NCBI GenBank assembly: GCA_003963225.1
Contig: RXKB01000038.1
Span: 1 to 42,865, forward strand
DNA from: Candidatus Babelota bacterium
Lineage (GTDB): Bacteria; Babelota; Babeliae; Babelales; Vermiphilaceae
Direction of reading: 5' to 3'
DNA length: 42,865 nt
In this document: positions 1-6,931 of the stretch, piece by piece
Layout of the letters: each line of letters opens with the position of its first letter
How positions within the stretch are numbered: position 1 is the stretch's first letter
Translations under genes and position numbers: made by a program
The notes under the pieces: generated by a model
The model's input: only the letters and a program-made list of their open reading frames with translations
Told to the model about the DNA's origin: nothing
Database searches by the model: none

Positions 1-88
1 TTACCTTCCTTTTATAAAAGTGACTGCTGTGGGTCTTCTACATCAATATTTTCTAAAAATTTTGCAATTTCATCATCTGATGAAAAAG
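1..88. repeat. Terminal direct repeat, left copy (circle closure)
   Basis: The 88 bases here are identical to the last 88 bases of the window (42778-42865). The repeat cuts through a gene (12-242) that is read continuously across the joint, as expected for an assembly overlap of a circular or circularly permuted molecule. A short exact overlap of this kind is more likely an assembly artefact than a biological terminal repeat. Confidence 0.9.
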
Positions 89-242
89 ACAATTTATCCT
101 TATCATAACCTAAATCAACAACGATAGAAACTTTTCTTTTATATCTAGTAACCTCATCATTAAGCTCTGGCTTATTAGAAACAGTAACTTTAACAGTTTC
201 ATTTGGCTCATAAACTATTTTTTCTTCAAGTTTCTTTTTCAT
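12..242 (-). CDS. Hypothetical protein, 76 aa
   Basis: I do not recognise this protein. It is charged and acidic towards the C-terminus, with no membrane segment. Its ATG overlaps the stop of the preceding leftward gene (TAATG at 242), so translation is probably coupled. It lies in the leftward early operon directly after an SSB-like gene and a small coiled-coil gene. Its 3' end crosses the repeat that closes the circle. Confidence 0.75.
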   Translation of the reverse strand: MKKKLEEKIVYEPNETVKVTVSNKPELNDEVTRYKRKVSIVVDLGYDKDKLSFSSDDEIAKFLENIDVEDPQQSLL

Positions 243-520
243 TACTTTTTACCCGCCTTTAACTTTTTAACTTTTATTCTTGGAGGAACAATTTTACCAG
301 GGTTAGCCTCAATGCTAATTTCTAAGTATTTTGCAATAGCTGAGATAGAACCTTTTGTAGTTACACGAGCAATGTCATTTTTTCTAACTTCAATATCTCT
401 TGAAAGTTCCATTTCTAATTCTCTTATTTTTTCAACTAATGTATTAAACTCAGCACTGTAAAGCCTTACTTTATGTTCTAATTCGCTTATCCTCTTATTT
501 AGCTTTTTTTTAGTAATCAT
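242..520 (-). CDS. Small basic coiled-coil protein, 92 aa
   Basis: Residues 5-45 form a heptad-like helix rich in Leu, Glu and Lys (KRISELEHKVRLYSAEF and following). The C-terminus is a short basic tail (IKVKKLKAGKK). A good AAGGAGGG site precedes the ATG at 520. It follows the SSB-like gene and overlaps the next gene by TAATG. The function is not recognised; the basic tail would suit nucleic-acid contact, but that is inference. Confidence 0.75.
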   Translation of the reverse strand: MITKKKLNKRISELEHKVRLYSAEFNTLVEKIRELEMELSRDIEVRKNDIARVTTKGSISAIAKYLEISIEANPGKIVPPRIKVKKLKAGKK

Positions 521-529
521 ATTCCCTCC

Positions 530-1174
530 TTAGAATGGGACATCACTTGTATCAATAGTATTATCAGTATCTTCAATCTCAACTTCTTTATCTTCTTCAG
601 CTATATTGCTTGGGTCTTCATCCCATTCTTCAGCAGATGCGATTTTATCTTGTAACCACTTTGAAAGGCCTTCATACGCCTCCATGTCTGGATCGTCGAT
701 AGAAAAAGCTAAAAGATCATTAACTCCCTTATCGGTCTTTTTGGTTGCCATGAGCGCACCAATATTAGCATAGGTCTTATCGCCACTCTCGTTATGAACA
801 ACTTGGAGTTTTACGAATTTATCAAGTAATTTAGTAATTTCAAAACCATTGGCCTCTTTATCGGTAAACGGCTTACCTCGCCAAGCGTTAAGGTCAGCAC
901 GAAGTTTAGCTTTTTTATGCATTGACCATGTATAAATCTGGCTAATACCGAATGGACGACCATCTTCCATCGTTACTTTCTTACCATCTTCATCTTGCAA
1001 AAGTTCAAAGAACAACATAATTTGACGTTTTTGGCTTGTACCAAATTGCTTACTTGTTATTGTTTGAGTACCAAGGTCAACCATTTGATAACATCGTGCT
1101 AGGTATACGCCTGCTGGCACTTGTTCAAAGTCGCCTCCTTTAGTTTCTGGTGTTTTTAGTGGTTTTACTGACAT
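530..1174 (-). CDS. Phage single-strand DNA-binding-like protein with SSB-type tail
   Basis: This 214-residue protein begins with a stretch typical of phage DUF669/SSB-like proteins (PAGVYLARCYQMVDLG, then RQIMLFFELL). It ends in a strongly acidic tail that closes with TSDVPF. Host SSB proteins end in an acidic tail with DDIPF, the docking peptide for replication and repair enzymes. The gene lies 3 bp downstream of the RecB-type exonuclease, a common recombination pairing. Its role would be to coat single-stranded DNA during replication and strand exchange. The tail is visible in the sequence; the family assignment is from memory. Confidence 0.7.
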   Translation of the reverse strand: MSVKPLKTPETKGGDFEQVPAGVYLARCYQMVDLGTQTITSKQFGTSQKRQIMLFFELLQDEDGKKVTMEDGRPFGISQIYTWSMHKKAKLRADLNAWRGKPFTDKEANGFEITKLLDKFVKLQVVHNESGDKTYANIGALMATKKTDKGVNDLLAFSIDDPDMEAYEGLSKWLQDKIASAEEWDEDPSNIAEEDKEVEIEDTDNTIDTSDVPF

Positions 1175-1177
1175 ATC

Positions 1178-2308
1178 TTACTTCTTTCCTTTCTTGGCGG
1201 TTACCCTGCCTGTTTTAATTCCATGTTCCCATAGCGCACTTCTTAATTTAATTCGGTGCTCATGACAACCAATAACCATCTTGGCATATTCAACTAATTC
1301 ATCCACAGTGAAGCCAAGATCACTTGCGAACACTACATCAAACTCTCCGTCTTTACGACATGATATTATGCCAATATCATCTATTGTCCCATTACCCATC
1401 TCTTGCCAAGCTAGGGTATAAATAGCTGATTGAATAAAGTAATCATAATATACGCCATTAGGAGCATTAGCAGATATACTTAAAGAAGCATTTGATGTTT
1501 TCCAATCACACAAAACAGTTTTATTATCAATTTTCAGTAAAGCATCAAAAGTTCCTGAGACTTTATATTTTTTACTATAAACTAAATCCTCTGCTCCTAG
1601 TAACTCGGGACGAACTTTACTCCACCAATTAGCAAATCGCTCAAAGGCAGCTTTTGCTTTAATAGTATCAGCTTCAAACTCTTCAAGAGCTAAATCTCTC
1701 AATCTCTCTTCTTCATATTCTGCTTCTTTGATATTCCACATATATTGCTCAGGAATATCAAAACCAGAAGGTGTGATCGCTGGTAATTGCAAATCGCTGG
1801 TAGGGTTGCCCTCTTTGTCTTCTACTGGCTCAAGCTTATTCGGATTAGCTAGTACAAAATGTTCAATAGCATCATGCACTACAGAACCAATGTCTGCACC
1901 TTTTTTGGTGTGTCGGATAGAAGCTTTTGCACCAAATGAAATAAGGTCAAGTGCTTCATCTTTATCCAGTGATTTTAATTTACCATTTTCATCCCAAAGT
2001 CTGCCTATGCCTTTTTCTGAATAACCTATTTTCTTTTGTCCAAAATCATCAGTAAACTCATAAAACGCGAATAAATCCATTAAGGCTTTGGTAAGTGCAT
2101 AATTCATTAACCCACCTTTTTCAAGAGTATCTTTTAAAAGTGTAGTTGTTCCCTTAACGCCTTTTATTACTTTACCCCATGCTTTTGGATTTTCTACTGG
2201 TAAATCCCAATTTATACGTTCACGAGCGTAGTAGCGATGCACACTATCCTTATAAATTAATTGAATAGACCCATCATAAAGTACTCTGGTGATATCCTTA
2301 AATGCCAT
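1178..2308 (-). CDS. RecB-family PD-(D/E)XK exonuclease
   Basis: This 376-residue protein carries a PD-(D/E)XK nuclease core: Glu240, GTFDALL (Asp255) and CDWKTS (Asp268, Lys270), followed by the helix QSAIYTLAW (293-301) typical of RecB/Cas4-like nucleases. His145 in GSVVHDAIEH is the usual upstream motif. Such phage enzymes resect duplex DNA to make single strands for annealing or recombination, which fits the SSB-like gene just downstream. The start is set by AAGGAG at a normal distance before the ATG at 2308. Promoter copy B (2339-2367) ends about 30 bp upstream, so this gene opens a transcription unit. Confidence 0.85.
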   Translation of the reverse strand: MAFKDITRVLYDGSIQLIYKDSVHRYYARERINWDLPVENPKAWGKVIKGVKGTTTLLKDTLEKGGLMNYALTKALMDLFAFYEFTDDFGQKKIGYSEKGIGRLWDENGKLKSLDKDEALDLISFGAKASIRHTKKGADIGSVVHDAIEHFVLANPNKLEPVEDKEGNPTSDLQLPAITPSGFDIPEQYMWNIKEAEYEEERLRDLALEEFEADTIKAKAAFERFANWWSKVRPELLGAEDLVYSKKYKVSGTFDALLKIDNKTVLCDWKTSNASLSISANAPNGVYYDYFIQSAIYTLAWQEMGNGTIDDIGIISCRKDGEFDVVFASDLGFTVDELVEYAKMVIGCHEHRIKLRSALWEHGIKTGRVTAKKGKK

Positions 2309-2338
2309 ATAACTCCTTACTGTTAAATATTATTATCC

Positions 2339-2367
2339 ATCGTATCTTACTATAAGCAGTATGTCAA
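2339..2367 (-). promoter_or_regulatory. Leftward promoter, copy B of the shared family
   Basis: On the minus strand: TTGACA (2362-2367), 17-bp spacer TACTGCTTATAGTAAGA, then TACGAT (2339-2344). The block ACTATAAGCAGTATGTCAAG (+ strand) is identical to copy C at 40.4 kb. It would drive the exonuclease/SSB unit across the circle joint. A DnaA-box-like TTTTCCACA lies just upstream at 2382-2390. Confidence 0.75.
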
Positions 2368-2429
2368 GTCTATTTTAAGACTTTTCCACAGTTTTTAAGA
2401 AATCATCTTTTTCCTCCTATTATCAAACA

Positions 2430-2777
2430 TTATTCTTTTCCTTTCGTATTATCATATGCGTATTTAATAGGGTTTTCTGAGATGACCATTTGTTGGAGGT
2501 GATATTGCCAACCTTTATTGAAATCAAAAGATGTGGCTTTTCCAGAATGTTCAATCGTTGGGCGTGGCTCTCCCCATAAGGCTTTAGCGAAGTCGTGATT
2601 AAATAGAAATTCGTTTAGTTTAAACTTAATCCACCCTAGATCACTGGGCACTAGAGATGCCCCGTCAAGATATACTATCAACTCATTAATACCAGTAAAA
2701 TTAAGATTTTTACCTATTTCCCATCCACCATCAGTAGCTCTCTGTATAACTTCTTTTAACATTTCTGAGTCGGTCAT
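2430..2777 (-). CDS. Hypothetical protein, 115 aa
   Basis: Not recognised. It is a soluble, mildly acidic protein with several Trp residues (LGWIKFKL, LWGEPRPT, KGWQYHL). AAGGAG precedes the ATG, which overlaps the stop of the 32-residue gene upstream (ATGA at 2774-2777). It is the last gene before promoter B and probably ends the preceding leftward transcript. Confidence 0.7.
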   Translation of the reverse strand: MTDSEMLKEVIQRATDGGWEIGKNLNFTGINELIVYLDGASLVPSDLGWIKFKLNEFLFNHDFAKALWGEPRPTIEHSGKATSFDFNKGWQYHLQQMVISENPIKYAYDNTKGKE

Positions 2778-2872
2778 TTCTTCTCCTTCTTAACCGCTTG
2801 CTGCAAAGCCATGCGGGCTATTTCTCGGTTTACCTCTTCTTTAGATTGTTCTTTGGGTTTAGGTTTTTCCAT
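2774..2872 (-). CDS. Small highly charged protein, 32 aa
   Basis: This short ORF encodes 32 residues that are mostly Lys, Glu and Gln. It has a strong site (AAAGGAGGAAGTAG) before the ATG at 2872 and overlaps the next gene by ATGA. Spacing to the upstream gene is zero (its TAG ends at 2873). The perfect site and tight packing suggest it is translated. Function unknown. Confidence 0.55.
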   Translation of the reverse strand: MEKPKPKEQSKEEVNREIARMALQQAVKKEKK

Positions 2873-3379
2873 CTACTTCCTCCTTTTCCTATAACCTGCT
2901 TTTCTAACCTCATATTCATAATCGGGGTGTTCGGGTAGCCACACGTTTAATAGAATATCTCTTTTCCATTTATAATCATCTCCCTCGAGTCCTTTAGCTT
3001 CTAAGAGTTTGTACGTTCCATCTAGTTGGTGAACCCTGAAATCAATCTTCCAGTTTTTTGTCATTGCTATATTGCCGTCTTTATCGTAAATGTTTAATAA
3101 GACTTTATATTGACTGTCATAATCTAGTATTTCTTTAGCAGCTTTTAGCATAAGTAATTCATCTGCAACACTAGCTTCAAACTTACTATCTCTTCTAATA
3201 CCATCACGAGCTACTTGTTTAGATGCGTTATATTTATTGCGTCTTTTAATCTTATAAATAGGATAACCACAGTCTCTACAAGTTAAGTTTCCTGCTTGAT
3301 AGAGGATTGATAAAGAGCCACAATCACTGCATTTAGCGTTCTCAGTAGTTGCTTTATCTAGCTTAATTGTGTATTTCAC
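2873..3379 (-). CDS. DUF1064-type PD-(D/E)XK endonuclease with N-terminal zinc ribbon
   Basis: Residues 17-37 form a four-cysteine zinc ribbon (CSDC...CRDC: Cys17, 20, 34, 37). The rest matches the DUF1064 phage nuclease pattern: NKYNASKQ (48-55), Glu68, KIDFRV (Asp113) and LLEAKG (Glu127, Lys129). The family is related to Holliday-junction-type resolvases. The start is a GTG at 3379 with AAAGGAG upstream, overlapping the 18-codon ORF by GTGA. The phage also encodes RusA, so two junction-resolving activities may be present. The family name is from memory; the metal-site residues are visible. Confidence 0.75.
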   Translation of the reverse strand: MKYTIKLDKATTENAKCSDCGSLSILYQAGNLTCRDCGYPIYKIKRRNKYNASKQVARDGIRRDSKFEASVADELLMLKAAKEILDYDSQYKVLLNIYDKDGNIAMTKNWKIDFRVHQLDGTYKLLEAKGLEGDDYKWKRDILLNVWLPEHPDYEYEVRKAGYRKRRK

Positions 3380-3432
3380 TTATTCTCCTTTAATAGCTCT
3401 GGGTTTTCCCATTTGTATTCTACATTTTTCAT
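3376..3432 (-). CDS. Possible 18-residue minigene upstream of the DUF1064 nuclease
   Basis: An 18-codon frame (MKNVEYKWENPELLKENK) with a clear AAAGGAG eight bases before its ATG. Its stop overlaps the GTG of the nuclease (GTGA), so its main role may be translational coupling to a GTG-initiated gene rather than making a functional peptide. Confidence 0.4.
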   Translation of the reverse strand: MKNVEYKWENPELLKENK

Positions 3433-3435
3433 TTC

Positions 3436-3477
3436 CTATACTCCTTTTCTAGTGAGTCTTTCGTTATAGTTGGTCAT
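3436..3477 (-). pseudogene. Truncated 13-codon relic of a paralogue
   Basis: The frame starts MTNYNERL, the same first eight residues as the 104-residue protein at 5464-5778, and then stops after 13 codons. It keeps a good ribosome site (GAGGAAG). The DNA around the start is nearly identical in both places. It is best read as the 5' remnant of a deleted paralogue. Confidence 0.55.
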
Positions 3478-3640
3478 CTATTTCTTCCTCGAAACATATT
3501 GATTGTAATGGGTATGCTCTTGAGTCGCATGTCTTAAAGTTCCCGCCTAGTTCATAAATTACAAAATAACAATAAGCCATTCCCAATATTAAAAGTATTA
3601 CGAAAGCTAAACCTCCTGTGTCGTATCTATCATTACCCAT
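3464..3640 (-). CDS. Small single-pass membrane protein, 58 aa
   Basis: Encodes 58 residues with one hydrophobic segment at about 11-29 (LAFVILLILG and following) and an acidic C-terminal part with three Cys. The ATG at 3640 overlaps the stop of the upstream gene (TAATG), so it is probably translated by coupling. No function recognised. Confidence 0.55.
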   Translation of the reverse strand: MGNDRYDTGGLAFVILLILGMAYCYFVIYELGGNFKTCDSRAYPLQSICFEEEIDDQL

Positions 3641-3921
3641 TATTTTGTTAATCCCAAAGCATGGTTTCTGAAATCAAGAATATTTGGGTTAGGTAATCCT
3701 AAAATAGTGAGCTTTCTTACAATTTCATTTATTCCCTCTCCTAGGTCAAAAGTTACCTGTTCCCCTTTGTTCCTTAAAACAAACTCAACACATCCAGTAC
3801 CAGTTTGAGTTCTGCTGTAATATTCGAAATCTTGATAATAAGAACCACCGTTCATATGCTTTATATATTCCAGTAGGTCTTTCATCTCTTGGACGTTGAA
3901 GTTTTCTATTGACTTACTCAT
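3640..3921 (-). CDS. Hypothetical protein, 93 aa
   Basis: Not recognised. It is a mixed alpha/beta soluble protein with no motif I can name. GGAGGTAGGAG precedes the ATG, which overlaps the stop of the zinc-finger gene upstream by ATGA. It is part of the run of small early leftward genes. Confidence 0.7.
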   Translation of the reverse strand: MSKSIENFNVQEMKDLLEYIKHMNGGSYYQDFEYYSRTQTGTGCVEFVLRNKGEQVTFDLGEGINEIVRKLTILGLPNPNILDFRNHALGLTK

Positions 3922-4073
3922 TCTCCTACCTCCATCTCACAGTGTTCGCCACAATCAGCACAAACACCTTCGTTGTTATCTAGGTTACCGTCGTATATGT
4001 CGCCAGCACCGCAGCAGTTTGAGTATTTCTCACCATCTAGGCAATCGCCTTGCCGTAGGTCAATCTTGCTCAT
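3918..4073 (-). CDS. Small Cys-rich zinc-finger-like protein, 51 aa
   Basis: Encodes 51 residues with paired cysteines at about 20-21 (NCCGAGD) and a second cluster CADCGEHCE near 38-46, a zinc-ribbon pattern common in small phage proteins. The Shine-Dalgarno CAGGAGGAAGT is strong, and the stop overlaps the next ATG. It is acidic overall. Metal binding is inferred from Cys spacing only. Confidence 0.6.
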   Translation of the reverse strand: MSKIDLRQGDCLDGEKYSNCCGAGDIYDGNLDNNEGVCADCGEHCEMEVGE

Positions 4074-4360
4074 ACTTCCTCCTGTTGAGATTTGAGTTCA
4101 GCGATACGCCTGTCAACATACTTAGCCCATGAGTTGACTTCGGCACATAGGCGCGCCCAGTGAGAGGGGATAAACTGCACTCTCAATCGGTTTTCTAGCT
4201 CATCCAGCCTCGCCTCCAACGCCACACGCTTCCTATCGGCGATGATGAGTTGCATAATGTGGTCTATCTCAGTACCTAAATCTGATTTTGGCGAGTTTAA
4301 GAACTCTAGATGTTTATAGACTTCTTTTTGTAGCTCCTTATCTTGTTCTGTAGGTGTCAT
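4070..4360 (-). CDS. Early paralogue A of the TEQDKEL family, 96 aa
   Basis: I place the start at 4360, where the ATG overlaps the stop of the methyltransferase-like gene (ATGA). The protein then begins MTPTEQDKELQKE, matching the starts of the genes at 4869-5270 and 6232-6510. The core IADRKRVALEARLDELE and the end SQQEEV are shared with the gene at 4869-5270, while the intervening parts differ. It looks helical. Function unknown. Confidence 0.7.
   Translation of the reverse strand: MTPTEQDKELQKEVYKHLEFLNSPKSDLGTEIDHIMQLIIADRKRVALEARLDELENRLRVQFIPSHWARLCAEVNSWAKYVDRRIAELKSQQEEV
4191..4253. repeat. 63-bp near-identical repeat, copy 1
   Basis: About 60 of 63 bases match 4957-5019. It encodes the shared IADRKRVALEARLDELE core of two paralogous early genes. 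A second shared 27-bp block at 4071-4097 and 4870-4896 covers their common 3' ends and the next gene's ribosome site. The segments between the shared blocks are unrelated, which points to duplication followed by segmental exchange. Confidence 0.85.
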
Positions 4361-4872
4361 AGTTGCTCGACCCGCTCTTTCATATACAAAATATCTCTCG
4401 GCAAGTCTAGCCCACGCGTAACCCATACCGAATGAAACGGACTGCCTCCGACCTTCTCACCAGCAAGCATTTTGGGGGTAATGTAATTTATACGCTTCTC
4501 TGGAATCACCACCTGGATGTGCTCGTCTTTGAACAGGCGCAACGCCTCTACACCGCCCAGGTGCTCTAGTCTGCAAAGCAGCGCAAACGGCTTGCCCAGC
4601 TCAATTGCTCGACGGAAAAACTTCTTGTTGCCATTGAAAGGTGGGTTAGTAATGAATATATCCCAGTCTTGCGGCTGCTCATCTAGGCAGTCCATGTCTG
4701 GGTCGCCTATAACAGTAAAGCCGAGTCTCCTTAACTCATCAGCCATATGCCCCATTCCATAGCAAGCCTCCCAATACGTCTTGTCGGTTGGCAAGAAGGG
4801 TAGAATGTAGCGCATCGCTTCTGGTGGCGTGTACATATCGTTGAAGTTGTGCAGTTTCGGGAAGCTACTCAT
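4357..4872 (-). CDS. DNA adenine methyltransferase-like protein, 171 aa
   Basis: The catalytic motif of amino-methyltransferases, DIFITNPPF (71-79), is present, as is a motif-I-like loop EACYGMG (35-41) for S-adenosylmethionine. The N-terminal MYTPPEAM matches phage adenine methyltransferase-like proteins. At 171 residues it is short and has no evident target-recognition domain, so it may be a minimal solitary enzyme protecting phage DNA, or inactive. No restriction partner is nearby. It lies between two copies of a duplicated gene and shares stop/start overlaps with both. Confidence 0.65.
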   Translation of the reverse strand: MSSFPKLHNFNDMYTPPEAMRYILPFLPTDKTYWEACYGMGHMADELRRLGFTVIGDPDMDCLDEQPQDWDIFITNPPFNGNKKFFRRAIELGKPFALLCRLEHLGGVEALRLFKDEHIQVVIPEKRINYITPKMLAGEKVGGSPFHSVWVTRGLDLPRDILYMKERVEQL

Positions 4873-5270
4873 ACTTCCTCCTGTTGAGATTTGAGTGCGG
4901 ATAGGCGGTCTCGAAGTTTCTTAACCGATAGGCTTCGATTGGTAGTGTTCACGAACTTTTCTAGCTCATCCAGCCTCGCCTCCAACGCCACACGCTTCCT
5001 GTCTGCGATGATGAGCTGCCAGTAGCGGTCAACCTGTTCTCTATCACTATCCTTTTCTTTTTCTGATAGTTCGTTATAAGGTGTTTCGATTTGCCTCTCC
5101 CAACGCCTAGCATGCTCACTCGGTATAGTCAACTCTCCTGTTGGCTCACCGCCAATCCCTTTGTTTTCATAACACACCGAGTGGACATAGCGTTGCCAGT
5201 CAGCCCATCGTTCGTGTTCAATAGCGGCCAGCTTTTCCCGTAGCTCCTTATCTTGTTCTGTATCACTCAT
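4869..5270 (-). CDS. Early paralogue B of the TEQDKEL family, 133 aa
   Basis: I choose the ATG at 5270, which overlaps the previous stop (ATGA) and has AAGGAG upstream, giving MSDTEQDKELREKL. The start, the IADRKRVALEARLDELE core and the SQQEEV end match paralogue A. The middle (HERWADWQRYVHS and following) is unique. Predicted to be largely helical and acidic. Role unknown. Confidence 0.7.
   Translation of the reverse strand: MSDTEQDKELREKLAAIEHERWADWQRYVHSVCYENKGIGGEPTGELTIPSEHARRWERQIETPYNELSEKEKDSDREQVDRYWQLIIADRKRVALEARLDELEKFVNTTNRSLSVKKLRDRLSALKSQQEEV
4957..5019. repeat. 63-bp near-identical repeat, copy 2
   Basis: Partner of 4191-4253. The two copies are 766 bp apart and flank the methyltransferase-like gene, so homologous recombination between them would delete or duplicate it. 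Confidence 0.85.
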
Positions 5271-5467
5271 GAGGATTGCTCCTTCCATAGGAGAAGAGAT
5301 GATAAGTTGTACCAATCGGTGTATGTCGGATTGTCATCCCAGCGAATCAGATAGTTATATCCGTTTGGGTCTTCTCTTAGACGTATCACTTCACCCTTGA
5401 GATGACTAAAGTCGTGATACACCTCGTCCCCAACAGTGAGTGACTTCGGTTTGACATACTTGTTCAT
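5267..5467 (-). CDS. Small SH3/KOW-like protein, 66 aa
   Basis: The 66 residues look like a small beta-barrel: a VGDEVYHDFSHLKGEVIRL strand pair with a Gly-Glu-Val turn, then YLIRWDDNP. This resembles SH3-like domains that bind protein or nucleic acid. Both ends overlap neighbours by ATGA (5464-5467 and 5267-5270), marking tight translational coupling. The fold is inference. Confidence 0.65.
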   Translation of the reverse strand: MNKYVKPKSLTVGDEVYHDFSHLKGEVIRLREDPNGYNYLIRWDDNPTYTDWYNLSSLLLWKEQSS

Positions 5468-5778
5468 ACTTCCTCCAATGCTTTTAATAGGTTCTGCTCG
5501 AACTGGTTATGTATTGCCTCAATTCTACCAAAACCAGCCGCTGCGGTAGGAGCTTCATACCACGCGTCTTCAATGAGCTCCCTGAATTGCCTCTTGCCAT
5601 ATGGCTTCGCTTCCGCCACCAGTTCTTTTATGAGTGAGGTGATATAGGCTTCCATCTCATCAATGAACTCTTGCTCACTGAAGTTGTCGTGCCATACGTT
5701 TCGCAGATGATGCTGCAGTTCAGTGTCTTTGCTCTCGTCAGGGAATATTTTATCTAGTCTTTCGTTATAGTTAGTCAT
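5464..5778 (-). CDS. Early hypothetical protein MTNYNERL, 104 aa
   Basis: The start at 5778 is chosen because AGGAGG lies nine bases upstream and the first residues MTNYNERL recur in the truncated relic at 3436-3477. The protein is helical and acidic. Part of the array of small early genes whose starts are recycled between copies. Function not recognised. Confidence 0.65.
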   Translation of the reverse strand: MTNYNERLDKIFPDESKDTELQHHLRNVWHDNFSEQEFIDEMEAYITSLIKELVAEAKPYGKRQFRELIEDAWYEAPTAAAGFGRIEAIHNQFEQNLLKALEEV

Positions 5779-5947
5779 TTTCACTATCCTCCTTATCTTC
5801 TTTACAGAACTTTGCCCAAGCCACTGGAAAATCTTTACTGCCCCACCATTTCTCAGCATCTATTGCGTCTTGTTTAGTAAATTCTCGACTACAATTATGA
5901 TCATCTACTTCACTAGCGCAGAATGTTCTATCTTTATATGAAATCAT
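5771..5947 (-). CDS. Small Cys/Trp-containing protein, 58 aa
   Basis: With the ATG at 5947 (GAGGA upstream) the product is 58 residues, beginning MISYKDRTFCASEVDDH and including AEKWWGSKDFPVAWAKFC. It overlaps the 3' end of the gene above by 14 bp and the start of the gene below by 8 bp. Not recognised. Confidence 0.6.
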   Translation of the reverse strand: MISYKDRTFCASEVDDHNCSREFTKQDAIDAEKWWGSKDFPVAWAKFCKEDKEDSEND

Positions 5948-6239
5948 TGCTTTCCTCTTTCTCCTCTTTATTAAATAGGTTACTGATTTGTTCTGAATAG
6001 GCATTAACCCCGTTGGTATATGCAGCATCGTAAACTGTATCAAACTTGTCATTATGCCTAGCCTCAGTAGGGGCTTTTGGTTCTGCTTCTTTAATTAGTT
6101 CTAAGATGGAGTTTGAGATGTCATCAACCAATAATTCAACCATCTGTTCTGGGTTTCTATTTCCTGCGTTTGCCATTGAAAATCCTATTTCATGCTCGTA
6201 TAGCTTTTGGCGGATAGTATCATCTATAGTCTTAGTCAT
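5934..6239 (-). CDS. Early hypothetical protein, 101 aa
   Basis: The protein begins MTKTIDDTIRQKLYEHEI and is helical and acidic, resembling its neighbours in size and style, so it may be a further diverged member of the small early set. The start overlaps the end of the upstream gene. No domain recognised. Confidence 0.65.
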   Translation of the reverse strand: MTKTIDDTIRQKLYEHEIGFSMANAGNRNPEQMVELLVDDISNSILELIKEAEPKAPTEARHNDKFDTVYDAAYTNGVNAYSEQISNLFNKEEKEESNDFI

Positions 6240-6510
6240 TACTATTACCTTTCTTATTAAGGTGGGGTAGACGTTGCTCTACTGTTTGCCCATCACTATG
6301 CAATGACCATAATGTTCCGTCAGGTAGTATGGTTATGCCAGAAACTTCATCTAATCTAGCCTCATTTACACTTTTATCTCTCCAAGCTAGGAGTTTCATA
6401 GTGGCTTGAGGTATTGTCATCTTGCTCTTATAATCATCTTCTGTGCATTTAATACACTCAACGGCAAAAGCATTTAGTATCTCTTCTAGTTCTTTATCTT
6501 GTTTAGTCAT
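6232..6510 (-). CDS. Early paralogue C of the TEQDKEL family, 92 aa
   Basis: I start it at 6510, where ATG overlaps the stop of a 40-residue membrane ORF (TAATG). The product begins MTKQDKELEEIL and contains NEARLDEV, which parallels the QDKEL start and the EARLDEL core of paralogues A and B, but the rest is different. The C-terminal half (ITILPDGTLWSLHSDG) looks like a small beta element. Confidence 0.65.
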   Translation of the reverse strand: MTKQDKELEEILNAFAVECIKCTEDDYKSKMTIPQATMKLLAWRDKSVNEARLDEVSGITILPDGTLWSLHSDGQTVEQRLPHLNKKGNSND

Positions 6511-6632
6511 TAACCAATCCAAATATTTAAAAATATCAAGAACATCAAACATACTAACGCTCCAAGCCAATTCCCTCTGATTGCGCTATATAGCATTAGT
6601 ATTATAGTTAGCAGTATTAAAAATCCATACAT
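6510..6632 (-). CDS. Tiny two-segment membrane protein, 40 aa
   Basis: The 40 codons encode two hydrophobic stretches (residues 3-15 and 22-38) separated by a short loop with one Arg (SAIRGNW). It ends by TAATG overlap with paralogue C. A GGGG stretch lies about nine bases before the ATG. It is holin-like in shape but sits in the early arm, so an inner-membrane or exclusion role is as likely. Confidence 0.5.
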   Translation of the reverse strand: MYGFLILLTIILMLYSAIRGNWLGALVCLMFLIFLNIWIG

Positions 6633-6637
6633 ATCAA

Positions 6638-6931
6638 TTACCCCATAACTCCTATTAATTTATTCCTGCGACTTATTTCCCTATTCACTACATCCACCTG
6701 AGCATATATAGATTGTATTCCCAAAATAAACCTTCTAATAAAATCATACTCCAGGCTATTTTTTTGCCTTCTTGGAAGAACTTTTGCAATAGAATTACTG
6801 GTAATTGGTAAATCAATTTTAAATGTTTTAGCTACTTCTTGATAATTTATTAACTGCTCACCATAAACCATCAATAAATCTGTTAAAGTTTGCCATGAAA
6901 CACTTCTTAAATTACTTAAATCATTAGACAT
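6638..6931 (-). CDS. Hypothetical protein, 97 aa
   Basis: Mostly helical and basic at the ends, with no motif I can name. GAGGAAAT precedes the ATG at 6931, which overlaps the end of the preceding gene by 8 bp. Second gene of the unit opened by promoter D. Confidence 0.65.
   Translation of the reverse strand: MSNDLSNLRSVSWQTLTDLLMVYGEQLINYQEVAKTFKIDLPITSNSIAKVLPRRQKNSLEYDFIRRFILGIQSIYAQVDVVNREISRRNKLIGVMG

Noticed and set aside
1..88. Biological terminal repeat of a linear genome (T7-like)
   Set aside because: 88 bp is short, lies inside a gene and equals what a k-mer assembler leaves at a circle joint; coverage data would decide.
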